Source: Odontesthes bonariensis (lineage: Eukaryota > Chordata > Actinopteri > Atheriniformes > Atherinopsidae). From it: a DNA stretch of 64,000 bases. Positions 53,256-64,000 of the stretch are shown here, one piece after another. Below the pieces are notes generated by a model. It was not told where the DNA came from. It searched no databases and saw nothing but the letters and a program-made list of their open reading frames with translations. Position 1 is the first letter of the stretch, and the number at the start of each line of letters is the position of its first letter. Where the stretch lies: contig NC_134515.1 of assembly GCF_027942865.1 (NCBI RefSeq), positions 24,946,227 to 25,010,226 on the forward strand, read 5' to 3'. The position numbers were made by a program, and so were the translations under genes.

Positions 53256-54213
53256 TTTATTGACAGTTTAAAATTACATTTCTATTTTCTAGGACTTCAG
53301 TTGCACTTTCCTTCCGACTTAAAAACTGAGTACAAGCAAATGGTATTTATACAGTAGTCTAAGTGATATTGTACAAAAATAACATTTTTGATTTCTGTGA
53401 AAACATTTTTCATTCCCAAATAACTCCAAATTCTGCTGTTCTGACGACTGTTCTCGATGTTAAATTTTTGCCAAGGTAAAAAAAAAGAAAAAAAAAAGAA
53501 GAAAAAGAAATAGTTAAAGGAAAAAAAAAAAAGGAAAAAAATTAAAAGAAAAAAAAACATCAAAACAAAAAGTCTGTTTTAAAGGAAAAGTTTACCTTGG
53601 ACTTCCAAGTGATATTTAAATTGTAAACAGATTTCTATAAAAGAGCATGTTTCTTTTATTACCTCCAAAATTTTTAATATCTTAGTAATATAACATGTAG
53701 TTTGTTATCGCCCACTTGTGGCTGCCTGTAGGGCTGAAATGCATCATGTTATGAACTGTTTCCATGTCATACTCTCTTGGCCAACTCATATTCCACTAAA
53801 ACAAACCAAAATAACCACACATGGAAGTTTGGTTTCCATTTACTCCCTTCTTCCATCTCGTTTTACTGAGACGCACTTCCACAAGCTCAGAGGTCCTATA
53901 GATTCCCATATGCTTAGTCCCGTTTTTTTTTGTGTGTTTTTTTTTCTTTTCCATCGCTGATCACCAGTGGCTTGGAAAGGGGGGTTCTTTAACAAAGCAT
54001 TATACATAACACCGCTACCAAACTAAAACATTTTTTTGTATTGAATGCAGAAAGATATTTTTTCACCCCTTTCATTGTATTACATGTCGAGAGGCTCACT
54101 GGCCTGGGACTAGCCTCTGTTAGCCAACCTTTGGCCAGTGAAGAGGATTCAGAGAAAATAATACAACCAACCATCAATCTGAAAAAAAAAGGAGGGGCAA
54201 CAGAGGGCACTGA
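53256..54213 (-). other. cnbp: cnbp 3' UTR with polyadenylation signal
   Basis: TTTATT at 53,256-53,261 on the + strand is AATAAA on the - strand, about 950 bases beyond the cnbp stop codon. The transcript (read on the - strand) contains a long U/C-rich tract at about 53,478-53,566, with runs of T broken by single C or CTT. That composition is typical of polypyrimidine-tract-binding sites. No coding frame is present. Confidence 0.6.
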
Positions 54214-55240
<1,027 letters not shown>

Positions 55241-55243
55241 ATC

Positions 55244-56958
55244 CTGGAAAACAAAAGCACAACGCAGATGTAAGCAAAACTGGATTTAAAATAAGAGAAA
55301 TTTCACTAGCATATAACCTCACACACCACACTCACATCAATATGGAAAATACATGGATGTTGTGGGACATTGAATAAAGCATTTCATTGAAGCCATGTGT
55401 CACGGCATGAATGTGTTCACAACTGTGCGACTTATTCCTAAATAAGTACAGAACGAGGCATCTGCCACTGGCATTTATTGACAGATTTTAGAAAGACAGA
55501 CTGTTTTGGATTTCCTCAGACAAGGCATAATTTGAGCCAGAGCCTGTCTGTGTTAGATTTCGCACTTTAACCAATGCAGCTGTTGATTGTTGTGTCATGA
55601 AGAGACTCGGATAAGTCCTCCACAAAACTGTATGCTCATCTGAAAATGGCTCCACAAGTTCGAGTTAAATAAAATAAAAAGACTTGCATCAGTACTGAAA
55701 AGAGTCGGGCTAGGAAAATGACTACCAGGGGAGGAGGGGGGGCTCTACTCTAGTTCAGAGGGGCACATTTTTCAGCTGCTGAGTCTATCATATTGCGCCA
55801 GCCTCTATTAACTACTCAGCTAACTTACACGCCTTCCCCAGTGTGATCGTGTTGTGATCGCCATTGGTCATCGGTTTGCTGAGGACATCAAGTTAAGAAG
55901 AATGAGTTAATGTGTAATGCAGTTCCTGACGTCAAGTGTAAAAAAAGAAAAAGGGCAACCTCTGATAACGTAGCAAAATGAAGCAGCTGAACATTAACTG
56001 CTCTGTATGGCTGCACCTCAAGAATTGCCAGTTATTTTTAATATGGTCAGTTCGAATATGGTCGGGACTCAACTTTCGGCAGAAGTCACATGATATGTTT
56101 TAATGTGTAAACTCAAACGTTTCTCCAGTAGCGACACGAGGACTGGTTTCTATACACGCATTCTTTTGCGTAGAGCTATATTTAAATAATTCATGTTTAC
56201 TTCAAGCTACACGCTGCTAACACGCAGCGGAGTGACCATGAGAGCATGCTGCGAGTGGTATGCTAGCAGGGCTAGCTTCAGAGGACAGCGCGTCGCATCG
56301 TATTTTGGTGATTTAGCGTCTCCAAAAAACAACAAGAGTTCACGTTTAACTGGCCTTATGCCTTATCGACTCGCCAAAATGACGTAACGGGTCATGTTGG
56401 CAAAGTGTGCAAACCAGCTTATGCGATTCCAAAATGTTTGTGCGCCTGCAAAACAGACATAAAAAACCAAAGGTTGAAGCTACGCTAACGTTGGCCTAGT
56501 CACGTTGTTTTCCTGCGTGCTCGCGAGACACCACTGTTGCTGGCTAGCACAAACTAGCCCTCCACCTCACGACTACGACCAAGAAACACGGTTCAGTCGA
56601 CGATCGATCCACGCTCTCCAGTAAGAAAGTATCGATCCGAGATTGATAACGCTAAATACTTGCAATTTATGTTTTTTGACGGGCATCCAAGTGAATACGT
56701 CTTAAAAACAACATTTCCCGCCAGGGCGCACACACCAAAGTCGTTGTGACGAGCTAATGTTAGCAGGCCGGCCTCGGAGCCTGGTGCTGAGTAGTGAGAG
56801 CAAACAAAAATCCAACCAGTGCGCTGGTCCAAAAAAAAAAACCCGAACCAAACGTTCAGTTTTCCACTCTAGTCGCTTTCAACAGGCCATAGCTGCAAAG
56901 TTAGTAAGAATACAACGTTCAGTGACTACATTAATTTAATGCCGTTTAAAAAGCTTAC
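55244..56958 (-). other. cnbp: cnbp intron 1
   Basis: This 1.7-kb intron separates the untranslated first exon from the start-codon exon (acceptor TTTTCCAG|GATATG). It corresponds to the human intron that carries the CCTG expansion of myotonic dystrophy type 2. I see no CCTG or CAGG tandem array here. The only simple sequence is short A and G runs. No snoRNA box pair or open frame of interest was recognised. Confidence 0.7.
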
Positions 56959-57020
56959 CTTGATGACTACCTAGCTGTGTCAGTGTTTACGCCTCCTTCT
57001 TTGCGCTACATGCGGTGCCA
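56959..57020 (-). other. cnbp: Untranslated first exon of cnbp
   Basis: A consensus donor CAAG|GTAAGC lies at 56,959 on the - strand, and upstream of it is a short CpG-containing stretch. This matches the untranslated first exon found in vertebrate CNBP genes. The exact start of transcription is not visible. The promoter would lie at about 57,000-57,130, where two CCAAT boxes occur (ATTGG near 57,075 on the + strand, and CCAAT near 57,099). Confidence 0.5.
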
Positions 57021-57129
57021 GCAGGAGTTCCTGAATTGTCATTCACAGTAGCCAGTAAAAACCTGCACAATCATTGGCCACTAACTCTACAAGTAACCAA
57101 TAAGACTTAAGGATGTCTGGACACCGCCT

Positions 57130-59260
57130 CTATGAATCAGCCAATTGTGGATATGGAATGGTCTTTTTTTTTTTCTTCTTTCTCTTTCTCCCTTAATCGA
57201 CTGACCTTATTTATCACCATTTATTTTGAACATTTGAAACCTCTCTAAGTGGGAAACACTTTGGTCTTTATGGTAGGAACAGAATTACTTACAAAAGCTG
57301 TCAGTACTAACAGTACGGCCGCTACCACCGTTATCCTCAGTTTATTGATGTTAAATTGCTGTTTTTTTTATATAAATATAATTGACATGTATCTGTGTGT
57401 TTCTTGGAGTGAACATCTACCCCTCTCATCCAACTTAATGACTAAACAGTTTTGTGGTAGAATCAAAATTATACATCATAATTTATTTTTGTGTAAGTGC
57501 AAAATTATATAATAATGAGAACGATTTGATGGATACGTACAACATGTGCACATGAAACACTGTAAAACTGTTATTTTTGCCCACTTTTTCCACTTCCAGC
57601 ACGTCTCAAATGGCAGTCTATCAACTATCAATTTTATTTTTCAATACTCCCTCATTTAATTTGATAATAATAAATAAGCATTGTATATATTGTGAATCAT
57701 CTCTGAAAACTTTTAAGGATCTGAAATCTGAATCCAGAGTGTCAGCAGGCCTCAAATGATGCATGAATAATGCATCAAAACAAGCATGTGCTCATTCTCA
57801 CAGATCTTATTGTATAAGCCCTGTTCTTCAAGTGGAGTGCTGATTACATTGTTTATAGAATACAGGAGGACTGATACACAATTCATGGGAGCTCTGAGTC
57901 TAAGCTAACTGGCCTGAGTGCTCTGTCAGATCAATAGGTGGAAGAGAGATGCTTTCACCAGTCTTAAGGTGGCTTTGCTGTAAATATCTGCAATAGTGTT
58001 TTCTGTGTCCTGGGGTCTACATTTTTTAGTTTTTAGCTCACGACCTTTGTCGTGAAGCAAGTAAAAATGTAACGAACTGTGTGGTGCAGTAAGTCTGAAT
58101 TGATAAAGGGATGTTTTGAAACCTCAGTTCATTGTAAACGCCACAGTGGCGTTGCATTCGGAGTGGGATACCTTAAGATCCTCCACAATGGCAAAGCCCT
58201 GCCCTCATTTTGACAGAAACAGTACTTGGTATTTCTGTAACTTCTCAGATTCACAGCTTCTTAGAAAATGCCATTGTCAGAAAACTAGAGGCAATTGTGA
58301 AGTCAGATGTGTTGCTTGACTGTGCAATTTGCTGCTCAGCTGGGACAAAACAGGTATGGGTCTGGATCTCCTGTTAGAAATTGTCTGGTGCTGCTTTACG
58401 GAAACAATATATGCCGTACCCATCAGGACCACTGACTGGGATGTTAATCAGGCTGTTTCATTCTCAGATGGTGTCCATTCTCGCTCGCTGAAAGGACCTT
58501 TGAGCCATCTGTGATAAGGGTATCTCAGGGGACCCTGACCAGGATGCCACAGAGATGGTGAACACATGGTGAGTACAAGTGGGTATGGTTTCACAATGAT
58601 ACCGTTTCAGGATCAGTTCGGGTGAGAACTTTATATTGGCTGTTAGAAACGGTTATGTTTTTAAAAAAAGAAAAAAAAACTGCCAAATCCAGTGTCGATG
58701 TGAGAATGAAGCATATCTGTACACTGAACTACTACTGTGCCACTAGGCAAGGAAAATGTATTTATATAGGAAAAATCAACAACTAGCTGATTCGGAGTGA
58801 TTTGCATAGACTATAAAATTGTTCAAACAAAAATTAACAGTAAAGACGGGGGGTTGCTTATTTTTCTTCCACCGAAAATGTTATAATGTAACAGAACCAG
58901 CAGCAAACCTATAAAGTAATGTTATGAGGCCACAATGTTGCAGTGTGCCTTCTTCACCAGAAGATGGCGCGACTAGAAATTACACGAATCCTTTCCTTTA
59001 CCCCAAACCGGTGGATTGTTGATTTGTTGGTTGTTCAAATTAGCACTATTTCAGCAATAGTTGATTGGAACTCTTTCAAGTGTATCCCGTACCTCAAACC
59101 CCATTTGTGCACACTTCACCCTTTTCAGGGTGAGCCCAAATGGGAGTAGGCTACGTTTTAAAAGACGACGTCGGCCACATAACTAGACTTTGAAGCGTGT
59201 ATTCGTTAAATTTGATAAGCGTACTTTTTTTGTTTGTTTGTTTTTTTAAAAACAGCTGGA
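57130..59260. other. Intergenic region between divergent cnbp and raf1
   Basis: About 2 kb of AT-rich sequence lies between two genes pointing away from each other. Open frames near 57,249, 58,116 and 58,943 have no domain, codon bias or splice signals. A T-rich run occurs near 57,164 and an A run near 58,662. No transposon ends were recognised. Confidence 0.5.
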
Positions 59261-59262
59261 TT

Positions 59263-59303
59263 TTTTATTGTGAGCAATAGCGGCGGTATTGCTCACAATA
59301 AAA
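59263..59303. repeat. Perfect inverted repeat, 17-bp arms, 7-bp loop
   Basis: The left arm TTTTATTGTGAGCAATA at 59,263-59,279 and the right arm TATTGCTCACAATAAAA at 59,287-59,303 are exact reverse complements around the loop GCGGCGG. The site lies just upstream of the presumed raf1 first exon. A 17-base perfect hairpin is not expected by chance in a window of this size. It might be a cruciform-forming regulatory site, a tiny transposon footprint, or part of the transcript leader. Confidence 0.95.
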
Positions 59304-59329
59304 GTGGGAGGGTTTAAGTTTGTGCGGTA

Positions 59330-59836
59330 GTTGCGCAGTGTGAGGGATGCTTGCAGGTCTTGTTGTGACTGCAAGGTCCTGTTTCAATCACTGGCGTCAG
59401 ACGGACGCACAACACCAACTCAAAGCTCTTCACCTTCTGCTAAACAACGTAAATATTGATTTGGAAAGGGGAAGCATGACAAAGCAACTCTTGGAACTGT
59501 TATTCTGAAAGAGCTTCTTCGCTGGACTAAAAGGAAACCCCTCGTCGTGTCACTTTGAAGGACCGACGGATTTTTTTTCGCATTCCCTACAACCGGGAGA
59601 TAAAACTTTCCCTCTGTTGTTTTAGGGAGCTCGTAAAAAAGAGCCGCCTATGACCTTCACGTCTTACATTATTGCAGAATTCCCCGGCTACAGGATTGTT
59701 TGACACAGCGTTGGAACCTCTACCAGCTTCGACTTTTTGTTTTTCCTCTTTTCTTTGAATGCGTTGCAAATATGATGTCACCGACGCCACTTTTTCCTGA
59801 AGTTATGGCGGAGCACAACTTTTTTAACTTCTCTTG
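59330..59836 (+). other. raf1: Probable untranslated first exon of raf1
   Basis: CpG content rises from about 59,300. A good donor (CTTG|GTGAGC) lies at 59,836-59,842, upstream of the acceptor at 61,581. Vertebrate RAF1 begins with an untranslated exon, and the first coding exon here (61,582) has an AG acceptor just before its leader, so a separate upstream exon is required. The exact start and the choice of donor are inferred. A short upstream frame (MAEHNFFNF) near 59,803 precedes the donor. Confidence 0.4.
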
Positions 59837-61581
59837 GTGAGCATGTACAGGCTACCGCTCCTAGCACTCACGACTCTTTGAATCACGTCAGAAAACCTGT
59901 CTTTGACTGTTAAACTTTTTTCTCCAAAGGGCACGTGGACAAGAAATGCAACGTTTGAACAAATGAAATTTGAACAGGCAGTGAAAAGAGCCGTGAAGTT
60001 GAACGATATAGTCCGCTTCTGAGGGCCTTCAGGAAATTTCACTGTTGTCACTGGTACTACCAGGCCTTACTTAAACACACGTAGCTGCCGTTATAGTACA
60101 CCTTTTCTAGTTTTTTTTTTAGTTTTCGTAAAGCCTACCCGTATCTCTGCCGTGTTCCTCTCTTGTGGTCACTTTGTTTGGTTTGCTTGCAACTTAGCTG
60201 AAAGCGTTTGAAACTCAGTCTCTCTCTGGCAAATAATGCTAACCTGCTGACTTCGTTTCCTCACCGACGCTTTTGACTTTGAGGACTTTAAGTCAAACTT
60301 CTCCGTCGATGGTGGGTTTGTTAATCGGCCTGTGCAATTTAGACTGCCTATTATGTAGCACTCGTTTAATCAGACGAGCGAAGTCTTAATTATTCTGGAT
60401 TTAGCGTGTTTCGTGTCAATGCCCTCTTCTGGATGGACCACGGCATTTGTTTTGTACACACACGGCAGCAGCTATGTGAGGAAGGTGGAAGACCCTAGGT
60501 TCCTCCAGTCGAGGCTTTTCTGCACGACAGACGTATCACCACGTGAGCTGTGACAGCTAACCATTAGTTCTGCAGCGGATTAGCTCCTCGGGGTTAGCTG
60601 GCCTTTGCATAAAACACAGCAGGAGTAATTTGGTGTTTTGGGTTGGGTGAAAGCATACGTGCAAAATGTGAGGGCAAAGAATGAGCAAAAAAAAAAAAAA
60701 TCTCGTGTATATGTACAATATAGCGCCATAGTTTGTTTTGGAAACAAGGCAGATGAGGGAGTGTATTTAGTTGTGATGGGTGCATCCAACTAGAGTTGTG
60801 ATGAATAGTTTATGTGCCTAGCTGAGGATGTTTTGTTTTTTCTTCCCTAGTTTCTCTGTACGTTCCAGCTTCGTGTATTTAGTTAGTGCCTGTGTGGTTA
60901 TACTTTGCGTGTGTTCTGTAGTCTGGCCATGCAGACAAAAGCTTCTGTCGAAAGCTCCTATTGTAACTAACACCTCTGTGAGAGTCTGAGATTCTCCAAG
61001 TCGGACTAAATTAGGTTGTCCACTTTTGCCGGCTGCTGTCTTGAAAATAGATGCCATTTTCGTGCCAAAAACGGTACGTGCCTGCCGTCCTCTGTAAACC
61101 ACAGATATGTTATGATATGTTGTCGGGTTTATTGTAAAGGTCGACATGCGCACTGGACCACCAAACGTCTCCGAACACAAATGCATCCTGTCGCACTTTT
61201 GAAGCGGTTTCTGTTAGCTTCACCTGAAATGTCCCTAATCGTAGCATGAGGGTTGCACCCGGGGAGATTTTGTGTAGAGATTACTTCTAACCTCATGATT
61301 TCATAACCCAAATCTGTTGTTTTGCTGATTTTCTTTCCTACTGAGAAGAATTACCACTGTGACTGACCTGCGCTCAAGCCAACTGTAGGAGTGTTTTTTT
61401 TTTTTTTGTTTTGTTTTTTTTATTAAAATAAAGCTGCACGATTCAGCATTTGGATTTCCAGTAGCAACAGAAGCTGTTTTCATGCCCCTAACAAGATAGT
61501 AACGAAGTGACCCACCCAATATCCTCACAATGAATAATGAGAGCAAATATCATATACTTTTTGTTTGATTTCCTTTTTCAG
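59837..61581 (+). other. raf1: raf1 intron 1
   Basis: A stretch of about 1.7 kb between the presumed untranslated exon and the first coding exon. The 5' half is unusually rich in CpG for this window, so the promoter-associated island seems to extend into the intron. The 3' half has T-rich runs near 61,390-61,420. No other gene is supported. Confidence 0.4.
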
Positions 61582-61613
61582 ACCATTGGGAGCGCTTGGT
61601 TTTTGTTTTACTA

Positions 61614-63325
<1,712 letters not shown>

Positions 63326-63916
63326 GTGAGGCTCAGATGTTATTCTTCCCTTGCTTCATCCAAACTCAAACACACCCCTAAAATATTCAAACTGTATTGA
63401 CAATCACCGAGGAGAAGGTGTCCTTTTTTTTGTGTGTGTGACCAGAGAAAGAAGAGTGAATTAATGTCCTGTTTAGAATCATTGTTGCTATTTTTGTACT
63501 GCCTGTTGTTCATTTTAGTTCTGGTTGGGGTTTTGTAGGAGGAGCTAGCAACCAGCCACTGACAAAAAAAAAGAAAAGGAAATAGAGCTGTAGGAGCGAG
63601 TACTCTAAACAAGGTTTAACGTTCATTAACAGGTCTCAAGAGGCCATGACCATGACCATTGTCATTTTCTGTGCCATTTGTCATGCTTGAGTGCAGCGCA
63701 GTTGCAGTGCTAACTTTGAAAGAGCCTTAATCTTTATGAAATCAAATCCTGTTTTAAGTGACGTCCCCAGCTTTAGGGAGGCTTACCAGTCCAAGGGCTA
63801 ATGGAACTGGGTGTGAAAAGGGTCTGTTGTTTCACCAACTCATAAAATGGTTACAAAGGACTCTGAGCTGCCAAATTAGCACTCACAAAGTGCCCCATTC
63901 CATCAACTGAAGTGCC
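63326..63916 (+). other. raf1: raf1 intron, no other feature seen
   Basis: The intron after the exon ending at 63,325 continues to the window edge. It contains only AT-rich sequence and short A/T runs. The next expected raf1 exon, holding the Ser259 region, is not present before 64,000. Confidence 0.6.
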
Positions 63917-64000
63917 TCTAAAGGCTGAGTTATACTTCTTTTAACTGCCCTTGCGCTTGCGTCTTGCGCGTATGTTAATGGCTCGAGACGTTTATACTTC
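63917..64000 (+). repeat. Edge of a probable DNA-transposon repeat
   Basis: The stretch starts AAGGCTGAGTTATACTTCTT and ends GTTTATACTTC, with GCGCTTGCGTCTTGCGCG between. Fish genomes carry many short DNA transposons whose ends read GAGTTATACTTCTGCGTC, so this looks like one end of such an element cut by the window edge. The family is recalled, not checked. Confidence 0.4.

Noticed and set aside
55244-56958. Search for the CCTG repeat of the human CNBP intron
   Set aside because: No tandem CCTG or CAGG array is present in this fish intron.
59263-59303. Resemblance of the hairpin arms to a bacterial lac operator (TTGTGAGC / GCTCACAA)
   Set aside because: The match is short and the setting is a vertebrate gene; the loop and flanks differ from any operator or vector, so it is taken as coincidence.

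Overview
The window is vertebrate nuclear DNA and almost certainly teleost fish. It has long introns with GT/AG borders, AATAAA polyadenylation signals, abundant homopolymer runs, fish-type Tc1/mariner and Harbinger DNA transposons, and protein-coding exons that read like fish orthologues of human genes. The species cannot be named from the sequence. No operons, CRISPR arrays or bacterial features are present. Gene names rest on recalled protein families, not on a database search.

Layout: (1) 1-41,440, + strand: iqsec1, an ARF guanine-nucleotide exchange factor with IQ, Sec7 and PH domains. A candidate first coding exon lies at 758-834, followed by an intron of about 27 kb with no other supported gene, then 13 coding exons from 27,883 to 38,364 and a 3' UTR of about 3 kb. 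The 14 exons join in frame to a predicted 1133-residue protein with a histidine-rich tail ending in a PDZ ligand. (2) 41,440-49,480: an accessory, transposon-rich interval. It holds a decayed Tc1-like relic, the intact platelet glycoprotein IX gene (gp9, + strand), a 103-bp partial copy of gp9 between 16-bp direct repeats, and a nest in which a Harbinger element with perfect 24-bp inverted ends and a CTG target duplication sits inside an older Tc1-like relic. The Harbinger itself seems to carry a foreign hAT-like segment. (3) 49,484-52,331, - strand: hdhd5 (CECR5), a HAD-family phosphatase, complete in 8 exons. (4) 53,240-57,030, - strand: cnbp, a seven-zinc-knuckle nucleic-acid-binding protein, complete, with an untranslated first exon. 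(5) 59,300-64,000, + strand: the 5' third of raf1, with an untranslated first exon, then Ras-binding and cysteine-rich domains. The gene runs off the right edge.

These genes do not form one pathway. IQSEC1 activates ARF6 in trafficking and adhesion, RAF1 carries Ras signals to MEK, CNBP controls translation, HDHD5 is a probable mitochondrial phosphatase, and GP9 belongs to the thrombocyte von Willebrand factor receptor. Their order mixes neighbours that in human lie at 3p25 (IQSEC1, RAF1), 3q21 (CNBP, GP9) and 22q11 (HDHD5).

The points most worth a second look are: the phase-compatible iqsec1 first exon; a candidate alternative iqsec1 exon that is frame-compatible only if it replaces the 50-bp exon; the long cytoplasmic tail of fish gp9 and its templated partial copy; the paired GATA motif upstream of gp9; the nested transposons; and a perfect 17-bp-arm hairpin just upstream of raf1. 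I found no convincing new multi-gene system.
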